DNA of 64,000 bases from Casuarina equisetifolia (taxonomy: Eukaryota; Streptophyta; Magnoliopsida; Fagales; Casuarinaceae). Both the position numbers and the translations under genes were made by a program. Shown here piece by piece: positions 36,366-48,724 of the stretch (positions are counted from its first letter, which is position 1; each line of letters begins with the position of its first letter). Under the pieces are notes generated by a model. That model saw only the letters and a list, made by a program, of their open reading frames with translations. It was not told the origin of the DNA and did no database searches. The stretch is from positions 27,927,580 through 27,991,579 of the forward strand of contig CM052355.1 in the NCBI GenBank assembly GCA_028551475.1. The letters run 5' to 3'.

Positions 36366-37266
36366 TTTGGGTTTTTCCTATCTTACATATAAATATGAGA
36401 TTTTAACAAATCATATGTTTGTGCATCTTATTAATGTGAGAGCACTACTAAAAGGAAAGTACTATTGAACCACTCTTTAATATATAAAGCCTAAAAAATA
36501 ATGATAAATTACTATTCTATTAATAAAAAATAAAAACCTTATTGTTACATGCACTTCTTGTATTCTTCTATTATTCTACAAACAATAGGATTGTAAAATG
36601 ACTCATTTATAAGTAATATCTGTTAAGACATGACCAATGAATTATATATTGTTGATAAATATATAAAAGTTCATGTTTATTTAATAATGGGTATTACCCA
36701 CCTATTAGCTTATATTCTACCTACTCTTAAGATTACTTTCAAGACATTTAATATGATATTAGAGTTATAACCCATTTAGTACTCATGATAACTCTCATTC
36801 ATTTAAGTTCATCTATTGTTCACATGAGGTAGCATCATATAATGATTAGATACTTTTAATCATCATAATAAAGAGACAAGTAAGGTGAGGCTAATAAATC
36901 ATACATTTGGGTTATGTAATAAAACTTTTAAAAATATATATGATAATCAAATATAACTTAATGAAGATAGAACCAATTTGCAAAGCTTTTACGGTAAATC
37001 ACTATTTGATCCTATTTGTACTTAGATTGCAAAAGCTGTTCTAGGAGGGTTCCAATTATTTTGATTGAATTATTTCGAAAACTACATATAATCAGCCGTA
37101 CTTTAGCTCCAACTTTAATATCTAATTTAAAGCCAAAATTAGTGCTATAGGTTGATTGAAAATGACAAAAAAAAAAACCAAAACAAAAAAGGAACTCTCT
37201 ATGATAATGAAGCGTATTCAAATTTGGTTTGAAAATAGTGTCTTTTCCCCTCACGCACCATTTGCC
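36366..37266. other. AT-rich upstream region of the Mpv17-like gene
   Basis: No coding sequence recognised. The final ~100 bp before the start codon are likely 5' UTR. I see no decisive promoter motif. Confidence 0.35.
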
Positions 37267-40155
37267 ATGTCTTCTCTCAGCAGCGTCACCGCCCTTAAAC
37301 TCCCTCAACTCGCCGAAGCCATCACGGGATCCAAGAAACCGAACTGCCCTTTGATTGTCCTCTCCAACCAATTCTTCTGCAAGTCCAACCCATCATACAA
37401 TTTCAGCTTCTCAGCCCGGAAAAGGAGCTGGATCCTTGGGTCTGTCGCGGAGGACAGAGAGGTGGCTTTGGTGAAGGAGGATGTGGGTACTGCCAAGGAA
37501 AAAGAAAGTCGCTCGTTGCTCAATGGGTCTGAAGAATCTCAGTCTCTATCTTCTTCTGAAGGGAGAGAAGAGGCTGACGATTTTGATAGATTGGTTAGCA
37601 AAGTTATCAATGCTACTATTGTGCTTGGATTTGGGACCCTTGCTGTCTCCAAGTTGCTCTCTATTGACCATGATTACTGGCAAGTAAGTAATCTTGTATA
37701 TCAAGCTTTTACTTTTATTTTCTCTCTTTTAGAGATGGTTATCTGTGAGGATTGAATTTTGCATCGGTGATTGCGTATATACTGGAAAGTCTTCCATAAA
37801 TGCTCTCTATTGTTGTACAAGGCAATCTTTGTCCCACCTACCCTGAAAAGAAACTGCCTTTAATCGTCAAAATTGTGTTTTGTTATTTGATGTATTTGCG
37901 CTTAACTAGTTCTTCGGATAGTTTTTTCGTTTACCTTTTATGTTCTAGCATTAAAACCAGGGTGGAAAAGAAATCAGTTTCCATGTATGGAGAATATTTT
38001 CCCCAAAGGTTAGATTGACAGACTGATACGATCATCAAATTCTGTCAAAGAATGAAGAAATGGCCTAGTGTTGAGTTTCTTGCTCTTTTCCATTATTAAA
38101 GAACAAAGTTTCCCTCTTTAGCGATTGTATTATGCCTGTCATGACCAACTTTGTTCTTGAATTCTCTCAGGGATGGACCCTTTATGAGGTGCTGAGGTAT
38201 GCACCTGAACACAACTGGATTGCCTACGAACAAGCTCTCAAAGCAAACCCTGTTTTAGCCAAAATGGCGATAAGCGGGATTGTGTACTCTATAGGAGATT
38301 GGATTGCCCAAGTACGTGTTTGAAGGATATTATCTTAAATGATATATCTTAGGCAAGATTACGTTTTACTGGTTTTGAGTTCTTTCCTACTGAATTTGCA
38401 GTGTTATGAAGGAAAGCCTCTTTTTGAGTTTGACCGGACTCGTATGTTCAGATCAGGCCTGGTTGGGTTTACTCTCCATGGATCCCTTTCTCATTATTAC
38501 TACCAATTTTGTGAGGTGATAATTGTGGTTGATATTTGGTCGGCTGGCTTATTTATTGATTTTCTGATAATGGCTGATATCGTTTACTTTGGTTCCAGGC
38601 TCTTTTTCCTTTTCAAGATTGGTGGGTGGTCCCTGCCAAAGTTGCTTTTGACCAAACAGTATGGGCTGCAATTTGGAACAGCATCTATTATGTGGCTTTG
38701 GGGATCCTGCGTTTTGAATCTCCAACCACGATTTTTAATGAACTGAAGAGCACATTTTGGGCCATGCTGACTGTAAGAAACCATTCTTGTTTTCCTCCAC
38801 GTTGCTCCAAGTTTCTTTTGATTGTGTCTGATAACCAGTTTGTTACCATAGTTAGCCAGTTCCCTAAATAAAGCATTTATCATCAGTAGAACACTTAATC
38901 TTCATTGCAAATGTCTTGCTAGAGGTTTCAGCTCTTTAGGAATTTTAAATTTCTTCCACACCTTTGCTGGCACAAGTAGTCTTTCCATAAAGAAAGAACT
39001 AGGAAAATCATATGCTGACAGTAAAAATTTTCCACCTTGTAACAAACCAATACGATCTACTTACAGTCTAGATTTTGGAGTTTGATTATATACGTATGAA
39101 ACTTCTATAACAGGTGTGCCTGGCTTATATTGGAGCAGCTAATAACCCCCACATCTGACAGTTGGAAACCTCAAAATGACGCTCCTGAATGTGATGAAAT
39201 CCTTATGTTATCTGGGTCTGAGCGCTAAAGAAGCAGATTTGAGTGCTATGATAAAGCAAAAGATTGAAAGAGAAAAAGTATATTTCAACTCACATTGTAG
39301 CTCCATACCTCTCTGACTCCCTCCTAAGGGTCTTTGAACTCCATTTATATCTAAGACCAACAGAAATGAGTGTAACAGTGAAAACAAGTAACCATTCTTA
39401 GGTTTTCGTGTTAGATTGCAAGCTGATTCATTTGAGTTCTGTCCTATATAGATTTGATTGATTGGTAGAAATCATGAATTCAATTTACAGTAAGAGACAC
39501 ATCATTAATTTTTAAGGTTTTCTTTTGCAGGCTGGGTGGAAGCTCTGGCCATTTGCCCATATGATAACCTATGGTGTAATCCCTCTTGAACAAAGGCTTC
39601 TTTGGGTGGATTGCGTGGAGCTCATCTGGGTGACCATACTCTCAACGTAAGTATCTAAATATGCCTATCATATATCTTGTCGGGTACTTATCCCATGATA
39701 GGCCAAGCTGTTAGTAATATTATGGTTAGTTTACATTAATGCATTATTTAATATTCAGGCATTTGAAGCGCACCTTTTCTGCTTCTTACGTTGCATATAT
39801 ATCTGTGTCTATCTGGTCTCTTCTGCTGCATCAGATGAGCCAAGATGCTGCATGTCAAGCTTGTGGTTTCCTTCATTTTTCTGGACTCTTTGAGAATGCT
39901 TTTTTCATGCTTAGGGCCACAGAATTTATACGTCATCTGACATGTTTATGGAATAAATGTCCTAATGAACTAATCTTCTCATTCAGTTCTGATTTCTAAA
40001 TCATTTGTTAGCTACAGTCACGTCTGAAATCATTGTTGTGGACTAACACTGGACAAATTCTCCTCTGCAGTTATTCAAATGAGAAATCAGAAGCACGAAT
40101 ATCGGAGGTATCATCTGAAGCAAATCCCGCTTCTTCATCTAGTCCTAAGGTATAA
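37267..40155 (+). CDS. Mpv17/PMP22-family membrane protein, six exons
   Basis: Mpv17/PMP22 proteins are small integral membrane proteins of peroxisomes, mitochondria or plastids; their transport roles are poorly defined. Exons are 37267-37683, 38171-38311, 38402-38515, 38599-38772, 39531-39646 and 40071-40155, with GT-AG introns and compatible phases, giving 348 residues. Residues 1 to about 130 are a Ser-rich N-terminal extension typical of a plastid transit peptide plus an acidic linker. The family domain follows: GWTLYEVLRYAPEHNW, then NPVLAKMAISGIVYSIGDW (exon 2), HGSLSHYYYQFCE (exon 3), FQDWWVVPAKVAFDQTVW (exon 4) and AGWKLWPFAHMITYGVIP with EQRLLWVDCVELIWV (exon 5). I chose the ATG at 37267 because the upstream in-frame ATG (37162) would add a lysine-rich AT stretch. 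The closest relative I recall is Arabidopsis At1g52870/At4g03410. The compartment is inferred. Confidence 0.92.
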
Positions 40156-40253
40156 CTATGTTTTGTTCCCATTTCTTGGGTTTATGTTTTGAAGGGTTAG
40201 GTTCTTTGTACTGCACTATGCATCTATTAAAATGTGTGATTTTTTGGCCCACC

Positions 40254-40321
40254 TGCATTATCAATATAAATGATCAGGGTTCTGTCCTTGTGTAATATAT
40301 ATATATATATATATATATATT
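40254..40321 (+). repeat. Short LINE 3'-end scrap with (TA)n tract
   Basis: The phrase 'attatcaatataaatgat' followed by 'caggg' matches the 3' end of the large LINE at about 17588 ('ttatcaatataaatgataaagg'). A (TA)n run (40295-40321) replaces the A-tail. It lies about 100 bp after the Mpv17-like stop codon, probably in the 3' UTR. It is only ~30 bp of match, so chance or another LINE family member is possible. Confidence 0.4.
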
Positions 40322-40973
40322 AAAGGGTATAGTTAGTTGCTGTTACAGTGACATCAAAGGCCATATTGATGATTTCTAATGAAGGCTTTTAAATCTCCAT
40401 GGAAGCCAAATGAGGCTAACCCATGGATACTTGTAGCATTGGACATGAAACAAAAATAGTCCCAATTCATTATTCCCTCTTATCATATTGTGCTAATCTA
40501 TATAAGTATTTTTTGTGGTTTGTTCCCCAGGAGTAAATGAATTGGAAACCGTGAAAGAGAGAGTTTCCAAAATAAGTCACAAGGGTTGATTAACCCCATT
40601 ATACTCGTTTCTTGATGCCTGACATTGTCCATGGGAATATGCGAAAAGATGGATGCTTCTGCTGTCTGACCTGCCTCTACAAATACTTTAGTATCATTAT
40701 ACATAGATGTTAGTTTTGTCTATACACTTTCTTTCTTTGTTGGAGTAACAGGGTGGCAATTCTGTTTAGGTTGATACAGGTATGTTGTATTAATTGATGT
40801 TAACTTAAGCATACCTTAAACTTTTGCAAGGATGTAATCTAAATTCAATCACAATGAAGGTTCAATATCAACAGTTTTTAGTACTTTTATCATAAGTGCT
40901 TGGGAATTTTGTTGACGCCAATTCCTTATATTACAACTTATATTACAATTGTTATAAGAAATAGTAAGATATA

Positions 40974-41089
40974 GGGGTGGAGTCCTAGTTCAGTGGTATT
41001 CTTTGAGTTAAACCTGACCGATAGTTGTACCGGTTATGGGTTTGAGTTTTTTTTCCTTTTTCTCTGGTGCATGTGTAAAAAAAAAAAAA
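40974..41089 (+). mobile_element. tRNA-derived SINE with 8-bp target duplication
   Basis: The element starts GGGGTGGAGTCCTAGTTCAG. The A box TAGTTCAGTGG lies at about 40986, and a degenerate B box GGGTTTGAGTT about 50 bp downstream at 41037. It ends in a 16-A tail at 41077-41091. AAGATATA flanks both sides (40966-40973 and 41090-41097). Length of about 116 bp, Pol III boxes, A-tail and target duplication all fit a plant SINE. Only one copy was seen in the window. Confidence 0.85.
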
Positions 41090-41550
41090 AAGATATAATA
41101 AGAGTTTCCAAGCAAAAATAATGTAAAACTTACTTTTTAAAAATAGATACAACTATTTATTTATATATAAAAGGTTATACAATATGTTTGAGTAAAATAT
41201 AGTACAAAGTTAGAAATTTTTATTAGTGAATATTTTATATTGTAGTCATGTGTCATAATAAAATATTAGATATCTAGATTATGAGTTCTAGTATTACATT
41301 AAGAGTCTAATTTTTTCTTTAAAATCAAGTTATAAATATATAATAGTTTATTCATATATATTACCATGTGTAGGTTATGGTGGTGGGCTTGAGGCCCAAT
41401 ATGATGCATACGTCGCCTCTCTTGAGGGAAAAGTGCAAGGAAACAAAAATTAGTAATTTACTAGTATTTTATTAAGAAACTCAAGATCTGCAAAATCTAT
41501 TTCATGGACGACATTCCCGGATCCCTGACTTAGCCTGCAACTTAACCCCA

Positions 41551-41733
41551 ATGGCGAAGCTGGACACCCTGGACGAATACAAGAACGAGAAGTCCACAGC
41601 CATTAACAGCAAGAGCAAGAACCAGAAGAGGAATCATGGGTCGACGAATTTTTTCGCCTTCATTGATTACCTCTACCTCCTGATCTTCTTTGGGTTTCTC
41701 TGCTTCATTCTTTCGAAGATAGCTGGAGTTTGA
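41551..41733 (+). CDS. Small membrane protein (60 aa), single C-terminal transmembrane segment
   Basis: A single intronless frame of 60 residues begins at an ATG in good plant context (CCCCAATGGCG). The N-terminal 30 residues are charged and hydrophilic, with many Lys, Asn and Ser. Residues about 33-58 are a strongly hydrophobic segment ([20 protein letters not shown]), followed by a short tail. The layout suggests a tail-anchored or single-pass protein. I recall similar short uncharacterised proteins in other plants, with the same MAKL...EYK start and NFFAF..Y core, but no function. It sits 1.4 kb downstream of the Mpv17-like gene on the same strand with its own apparent leader. Without expression data it is moderately sure. 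Confidence 0.6.
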   Translation: MAKLDTLDEYKNEKSTAINSKSKNQKRNHGSTNFFAFIDYLYLLIFFGFLCFILSKIAGV

Positions 41734-42617
41734 TGCCTAAAGAAGGCCCACTTTCCTGCTAGCGAGGTTTACCCTTTAATCCCTCTTTTTTGCTTTTCTT
41801 TTGGTTCCAGTATGAGGGGGTGGATTCCTTCAGATTTTGTAATATCTGGCATCTTTGTGATTTACCCTTTAGACACTTCATGCCTTTTTGTTTGCTTCTT
41901 TTAACGTAAGGATGATTTACTCAGAATTTAATTGGGAAAGTAGAGAGGTACATACTATGTCACTAAATCGGTTATACGCAATAAATGTGTACAGGAAATA
42001 TTGGTAGTACTTTGAGAACATTAATATGCATGCGTTTATTATCATGTGCTATTTGCCTTGGTGCACATTTTGATTTGAAAGTTGCTTTGATGTTAAAAAT
42101 AGGCGTCCATTTTAGATGCAACAGCATCGATAGGAGGCTTTTCTTTTAACGTTATGGTCAGACACGTAAAGAGAACAACGAGGTATGCATGTTGAATATA
42201 GCTCTAAGTTTCATCTTCTTGAATACTAAGATGAACAACATAAAATGACGTATGCATGGAAGATCTTTGTGAACCCTGACCCATGTTGGATGATAATGGT
42301 GTCAGTACAGTTTGGAATATCTGGGGCGACATTGCCTTGTTGCTTGTCCTCTTTTTCTGAAGCTTTGCTTAAAACACGGATTCCTTTTGGAGCCTTCGTT
42401 GCTTGCTTTCATGTGCTTGAAAATTGCAACTGTGTTACAATTAATGGGTGGAATCTCGTCATTAGATTGATTATGACAACTAATGTTAAAAATGCATTTT
42501 GGCAATCACCATTCTAACATGAGGCTAGAATTTTAACTTGATTCACATCTATGGAGTATTTGCTTAGTATCTATGAATAATGACACTTCTATTTCACTTT
42601 TTGCCTTTCTAAGTCTA
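41734..42617. other. 3' flank of the small membrane protein gene, no further gene
   Basis: Balanced base composition continues for about 150 bp after the stop, consistent with a 3' UTR. The frame at 42245-42517 resembles no family I know. Confidence 0.35.
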
Positions 42618-43012
42618 GGAATAATAAACAGTTCCTTTGCCTATAGGCTGCAATGTTATAAACAATTCCAAGCTGGAAAACACTTGCAGAAGTTGGCGGG
42701 TCAGATTCAAATCATGTGATGTTAGAATTGTGATGTATTTCTTTGTGCTGAGTATTCATTTGCCCTTGTGATCAAAGAAACTTTGGTACAATCTTCGCTT
42801 ACAGGTCTTTGTCCTTTCAGTCTTTCTTCATTTACTGGATGATGGATACCATCCTTCGTGAATTAATGAATGAGAGCTAGTTTTGGCATTAACTTCTGCT
42901 CATTGTCTGTGTTTGAGTGTTTGATTCCTGAACTCCAGCATGTGTACTTTCTTTGCAGTCAATAAGTTTTTGCTAATACAGAAACACGTGTAGAATGATC
43001 ATGATTACTTCC
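42618..43012 (+). repeat. Duplicated ~390-bp segment, copy 1 (copy 2 at 49831-50209)
   Basis: From 'ggaataataaacagttc' to 'gatcatgattact', this stretch matches 49831-50209 in the same orientation with perhaps 85% identity. Shared blocks include 'aagttggcgggtcaga', 'tgatgttagaattgtga', 'gaattaatgaatgagagcta' and 'tttctttgcagtcaa'. Because copy 1 adjoins the small membrane protein gene, the segment probably moved from here to 49.8 kb. Confidence 0.85.
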
Positions 43013-43022
43013 GTCCATGCTA

Positions 43023-43335
43023 TTAATATTAAAAGTGATAAGTTGGTTTTGAAACGTAATTGTAACACTAGAGGCTTCATTAACAACACAATTCATAAAA
43101 AAGATGATACAAAATGTGATCTTTACCTCCCAAACAAATTACCTCTCAATCGGAGTTATTGATTAAAAGTACGGGAATTCGCTAAATTCCTACATTTTTT
43201 CACTTTGCAAAGTGCAATATTTATTAATTGAACAACGATTATCACGAAAGGGTACTAGATGTAAAGTCCAAATTAGGAGCAAAGAGCCAAATAACAGCTT
43301 TATATGTAAGAAAAAAATTATAATATTATTTGATG
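43023..43335. repeat. Dispersed repeat, copy 2 (also at 36060-36365)
   Basis: Diverged match to the repeat described at 36.06 kb, with 'aagttggttttgaaacgtaattgtaacactaga'-like text aligned against 'aagttggttttaaaacataattgtaatacta'. It begins directly after the 390-bp duplicated segment, so its insertion may mark that segment's right edge. Confidence 0.65.
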
Positions 43336-43339
43336 AAAA

Positions 43340-44187
43340 AAATGGGGTACGTACTTTTTCTCGGACCCTTCTTTTCAAAGAACTACAAACAAGACGCAGA
43401 AAATCAATATTTGAATTTTCTAAAAAACCTATGAACATAAGTCGAATATTTAACATAAGAAACTACTGCACTCAGTCAAATACCCCCTTTTCTCATGAAT
43501 TTTGCCGTTGAAGCTTATCTTGCAAAGGTACACAAATTGAGACTTTAGCCTATTTTATCGTCTTTCCCCACTAAAAGGATTTTTTTTCTTTTTTCTTTTA
43601 ATGAAAAAAGGAGATAGAACTAATTAATGTTTCATTTAAGATTCATCCATAGAGTTGAATATCTCATTCAATAGTCGTTTTTGCTACCATTTATCCAAAC
43701 TAACTCCAAAGCTAGTGCATTTGTGACATCAAAAAGAAATTTAGAGGAAAACAAAAAATTACAAAACATAAAGGAAAAAGGAGAGAAGGGGGTGGTGAGT
43801 GCTCATAGTTCAACTGTATCCCAAGCCCCCATAAGCCTACAATCCTACCATGCTTCACAACTGACATCTCGACAACCTACTTTATGGTGGCTCCACTAGG
43901 TGGCTTTACTTTGGCCCCACGTGTTTAGGTGTCCCTTTGGCGTGTGACATTTTTCACCAGGTAGCTCTTTCTTGTACCCTTTTTGCAGGTTATCCCTTCC
44001 ATGGTTTGAACTTGAAATATGGGGCTTAGCTCTAATAACAATTGTAACGAGTCTAACCATTAAACCAAAAGACCATAACATGTTGGTTTGACAAACTTAG
44101 TTATTTTTGTATATCATCACTCACTAGGCCCTCATCTTTGGATTCCACCTTTGTAACTCTTGCCTCCATCTGTGGATTGGAAGGCTT
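43340..44187. other. Intergenic, LTR-like scraps
   Basis: No gene. Around 43880-44060 wording such as 'tggtggctccactaggtggc' and 'ctctaataacaattgtaacgag' resembles decayed LTR ends and the 'ctctgatacca' type junction common in plant retroelements, and partly echoes 8160-8330. Boundaries cannot be set. Confidence 0.35.
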
Positions 44188-44612
44188 TGATACCAGTTAA
44201 TGTTGGTTGGTATCATCACTACCATGGATCTAGTCATTAGCCCTATGTAATCACTATTTTGTTGGGGATTTGGATGAGAGCATGATTTGGGCAAAACGAT
44301 GAAAGATGCTCTTTGGATAGAAAAGTGGGGGTTCAGGTAGAAACACCTAAACCAAGAAAAGGATAAAGTAACTATATTATAAAGATAAAACAAATAACAA
44401 GCCAACAATCTAAATTGCCTCACTTTGCAAGGATCATGTTTTTTTATAAGGAGAAAACCCAAAATCATATACTAACTTGATTTATCCGAGGAATTTTATC
44501 TTATCTAAGGAAATCTCCAAGAATCCTAGATTAACTCAATCTATCCTAAAAAATCTTAAAGTAAATCAACTTAATTAATTTTGGGCTAGACCTAGGACCT
44601 AAATTTGTAACA
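44188..44612 (+). mobile_element. LTR-like copy related to the solo LTR at 1052
   Basis: Starts TGATACCAGTTA and ends TTTGTAACA, matching the termini of 1052-1457. Shared interior blocks include 'gcctc(a)ctttg...aggatcatgt' and 'ctagacctaggacc(t)aa' against 'ctagacccatgaaccca'. No target duplication is visible (GGCTT against TTGTA), so it may be truncated, recombined or part of a larger lost element. Confidence 0.5.
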
Positions 44613-46110
44613 TTGTAAGTTTTGATATAAATTGTCCATGTGAAATAACTATGCAACTATGAAATTTGTCAATATCAAGACAAGGATGCTCTTCACTATT
44701 ATCTTCATCCATTTCATCATTCATTTCTCTACATACGCGACAACATAACATTATGTTAGATAAAATGGAAGGTACAATTAGAAAGGCTTCAATTCAAATT
44801 ACATCATATTTTAAACTAAGACAATGGACAATTAGCGATGCACCCTAAGATATTTTAGTTTATTACCTTTCTCTAAAAAGGAGGCTAAAGGTTCACAAAT
44901 AGAATTGGACCAGTGCTAGTAAAAGGATATCATGAATACTAAAGGTAAGAAGGTTTTATCCAAATGACATTAGATATTGTTTCCCATGTGATTATGCAAA
45001 TTCAAATGCTTCAATTCTACCAAGAAAATATCATAATAGGGGCTTTAAAAACCCTTTTACAAGTAGAACCATAAAGATGTGACTCACATACTATCCTAAT
45101 TTCAACATACCATGTCTAACTTATGCTCTAAACGAGGTCACAATCTTAGGAATTAATTAAGAAAGAACAAGAATGACACTTCCTACAGATAAATATGATA
45201 AGAAATAAAGCTTATCTCATCTCCAAGTATGACATCTTCATCAAGATTAAATTCTTACTTGTCACCATTATGAATGTGAAGTATTGGACTTTGATTAATG
45301 TCGTCTTCCTCCTACCATCCAACCAAACCACTAGTAAAATCAAAACATATGTTAGAGTGAAAAGATAATATGGAGAATAATAAATGAGAAACTTGAATCA
45401 AGCCCCAAACCTTTCCTAAAGCTTTTATGGAGGTTGGTGTTGCCTTAAAAGGTATACTAGATACATATGTTGGTCCTTAAAGTTGCTTTAGCAACATATT
45501 CCTAAAAATTCATGGAGAAATTAGTCATCAAATAATAAGGTAAAAGAAAATAAAACACAGTTATAACAAGAATGGTAATGATAGACTTAGACAATTAATA
45601 TTAGATAGTAGATAATAAGCATCATAAGAAGATGCTTTCACAAAAAGATACACAAAATATGCTATCAACACAATATAGAAACAAATAGATTTTTTAAAAC
45701 AAAATCATAAATTTTAATTAAATATATATATAAACTCAATTACTAGTATTAACTATGACAATATGTATACATAATTAATAGACATTATTAGAAAAGGTGG
45801 AAACATAAAAGGCAAAACACACACTACTTACAAGCTCTTTTTTCTTCCACATCTTTAGGTGAGTTATGATTTTTTATTTTGCATGGCTTAATAAAAAGAA
45901 TATAACTTAGACCATAAGTCTCATAATATTCATTGAAAGGAAACTATTTAGCAAGCTTTACTCCCACTACCAAAGTCATTAGAGATAAAGTAAATTGAAC
46001 TTATAAGCATAATATCCCATCATTCACATAAGTTGTTAAGTAGTTTGCCAAAATAGTACAAAGACAAAGCATTGAAATAAAGAGGAATACCTTGTAGCAC
46101 CATCATTGGG
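44613..46110. other. AT-rich intergenic DNA
   Basis: Nothing recognised apart from short open frames without family resemblance. Confidence 0.35.
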
Positions 46111-46111
46111 T

Positions 46112-47310
46112 AACATTGCAAATTGTAAACCCTCCACCACCCAATGCCATCAAAGCCACATTAAAAGTTCTAAGAAAATTAAGGAAATTTGCATTGCTTG
46201 TAATAAATAAGTTGAAAGGCCCCAACTTGTCACTAGGTAACAAATTTACTCCATATTAAAGAAAAAAAAAACCTCTAATGGATAGGCCTCCATAACCTTT
46301 TGAATGATAGGCTGAAACAAACCACAAAAACTCTCATAATCTATTCCATCATTAAAGTGACATTTAGAGCATAACTCTTCCTAGTTTTTCATCTTATGTC
46401 CCAAATGCATAACATTGCAAATTTTAAACCCTCCACCACCTAAACCCATTAAAGCCACATTGAAAGCTTTAAGAACATGAAGTCAATTTGCATAGCCCAT
46501 AATAGATAAGTTAAAGGGCCCCAACTTGTCATTAGGAAACAAATTTGCTTCACATTAGAGAAAAACAACCTTTAGTGGATAGGCCTCCATAACCTTTTAA
46601 TTGATGGGCCAGAACAAACCACAAAAACTCTCATAGTCTATTCTATCATTAAAGGGACATTTAGAGCATAATTCTTCCTAGTTCTCCATCTTATGTCATA
46701 AATACATAACATTGCAAATTGTAAACCCTCCACCATCTAAGACCATTAGAGCCACATTAAAAGCTCTAAGAAAATGAAGGCAATTTGCATGGCCTATAAT
46801 AGATAAGTTCAAGGGCCCTAGCTTATCACTAGACAATAAATTTTCTCCATATTAAAGAAAAACAACATCTAATAGATAAACCTCCATAACCTTTTGAATG
46901 ATAGGCTGAAACAAATCACAAAAACTCCCATAATCTATTTCATCACTAAAGGGACATTTAGAGTATAATTCTTTCTAGTTTTCCATCCTATGTCCTAAAT
47001 GTGTAACATTGTAAATTGTAAACCCTCCACCACCTAAAACCATCAAAGCCACATTGAAAGCTTTAAGAAAATGAAGGCAATTTGCATAGCCCATAATAGA
47101 TAAGTTAAAGGGCCTCAACTTGTCACTAAGAGACAAATTTTCTCCACATTAAAGAAAAACAACCTTTAATGGATAGACCTCCATAACCTTTTGAATGATG
47201 GGCCAAAACAAATCATAAAAATTTTCATCATCTATTCCATCATTAAAGGAACATTTAGAGCATAATTCTTCCTAGTTTCCTATCTTATGTCCCAAATGCG
47301 TCTATTGCAA
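46112..47310. repeat. Tandem array, four ~298-bp copies, coding-derived on the minus strand
   Basis: Copies start at 46112, 46411, 46708 and 47005, each at 'aacattg(c/t)aaatt(g/t)taaacc'. A fifth stops near 47310. Shared blocks are 'ggataggcctccataacctttt', 'ggcaatttgcat(a/g)gcc' and 'gggacatttagagcata'. The minus strand of each copy encodes nearly the same peptide, with GHKM, then ELCSKCHFNDGIDYESFCG and IIQKVMEAYPLEV. So the unit derives from a coding region, perhaps a gag-like or zinc-knuckle protein, but I cannot name it. All copies have stops. Confidence 0.8.
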
Positions 47311-47439
47311 GGGAAAAAAAAATCTTTGCCAAATTTATGAAAAGGAACCTTCATGACTTTATTAGTAACATAAAATGCCTCCTTGACCCTATCTTCATGG
47401 TGGACATCAATATCTATATAGAATGAAATTGATCTATAT

Positions 47440-47720
47440 GATTTTAACAAAAGCAAAAAAGGTTGTTAAAGACCAAACAATCAACCTCGATGTTAAAGAT
47501 ATTAAGGTGGTACAAGATGGCCTTATCCTTAAGAGAGTTGGGTGTGATGGAGGCTACAAAGTCAACACAATCCTTATAGTGGAATTAATTAAGGTTGTTG
47601 AGCTTTGCATGAAATGGTTGGTTGATCTTCATCCAATGGTATAGTGAATGGTGGAATATCAAGCTATGCATCACTTGGATCCTAAAAAGCTTCATCATAT
47701 CCCTTGACCCATAGTTGTAG
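47440..47720. repeat. Dispersed duplicate, copy 1 (copy 2 at about 48725-49000)
   Basis: Shared blocks: 'aaagaccaaa(c/t)a(a/g)t(c/t)', 'cttaagag'/'cttgagag', 'ggtgtgat(g/a)', 'aatggttggttgatctt'/'aatggttagttgatct', 'atcacttggatcc'/'atcatttggatct' and 'gcttcatcatat'. The minus-strand peptides of both copies share a motif of the form H-S/C-LIFH-x-SLY. It is probably part of the same retroelement family as the neighbouring array. Confidence 0.65.
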
Positions 47721-47829
47721 TTATTGATGGTTTGCTTATAAAAGTAACTCACCAAACTCTGCTTCATGTCTAGTCTTGACGGTAATGATACACCTTCTTT
47801 GTGATTGTCCATGTTGGCCACCTGACCCT

Positions 47830-48440
47830 TGTCTATGAAACCTAATTATTTGGGTCAATTTTGCTTGGAAGAGAAATTGTAAAACAATGGTTTAGGTTCG
47901 ATTGAAAAATTATATGCCTTGACAAGGCATAACAACCAAGGGAAATAATTACTATTGTTTAACTTTATTTTGCAATTTCTTTGTACAATGGTTCTTTTTT
48001 TTTTGTTTAAATAAAAATAAACCCTTTTCTAAAATAGGTCAAATTAACATGGTGATCCCACATAACACTTTAACGTAATTCAACTGTTTCAATTAACAAG
48101 ATTCTATTTTCATGCAAATAGTTAGAATATTAAAATGCCAATTGGAAACACATCAAGCAAAATAATGTTGGACATAAATCTTTGTTGAAAAGTAAAGGAA
48201 ATAAAGTTTGAAATTCCTACTTGCTTCTTTTATTTCCCATATGTCAATATATAAGACAAATACAATAAACCTATATCAAGGTTATACCTCCATTTGTACA
48301 TCAAATTGTGGGTACAATGTGCAATGGTCGTAGGTTATCTTGTAGAGGAAATAGTCAATTTATGCATAAAGGACATTGATGTGCAGTCATGTGAAATCTG
48401 ATTGGGTCAACATCCCTCTACAAGCTAATGAGATAGATGG
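47830..48440. other. AT-rich DNA, possible LTR of the Copia relic
   Basis: It follows, in minus orientation, the C-terminus of the Copia relic at 48440-48640, so an LTR is expected here. Clear TG/CA termini or a second copy were not found. Confidence 0.3.
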
Positions 48441-48640
48441 ATAGTTATCTTAGACTAAAGAAGATGAAATCAAGCATAAAACAATCCTTTAATGAAGATG
48501 TCAACAAGTTAATTAGTAGAAGAAATAAAATGGATATATAATTGTTCACAAGTAATACATTCTCAAATAAAGTGATAATTAATTTTGATGTACTTTAAGT
48601 AGATGTGAAAAATAGGATTCACCACAAAAAAAAGAAGGAA
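48440..48640 (-). pseudogene. Copia RNase H C-terminal relic
   Basis: The minus strand encodes VNPIFHIYLKYIKINYHFI followed by LVDIFIKGLF. These align with the family's 'ANPVFHxRTKHIEIDYHFIRE' and 'QLADIFTKGL' motifs near the end of Copia polyproteins, in the correct spacing. A stop codon falls after NYHFI and another between the motifs, so it is dead. Upstream parts of the element were not recognised. Confidence 0.7.
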
Positions 48641-48724
48641 AGGATTGTCACACCAAAAAGTCATCAAATAAGAAGGTAAAGCCTAGATCATGGAGACAAT
48701 ACTTAATTCACATAATTTCAACAT

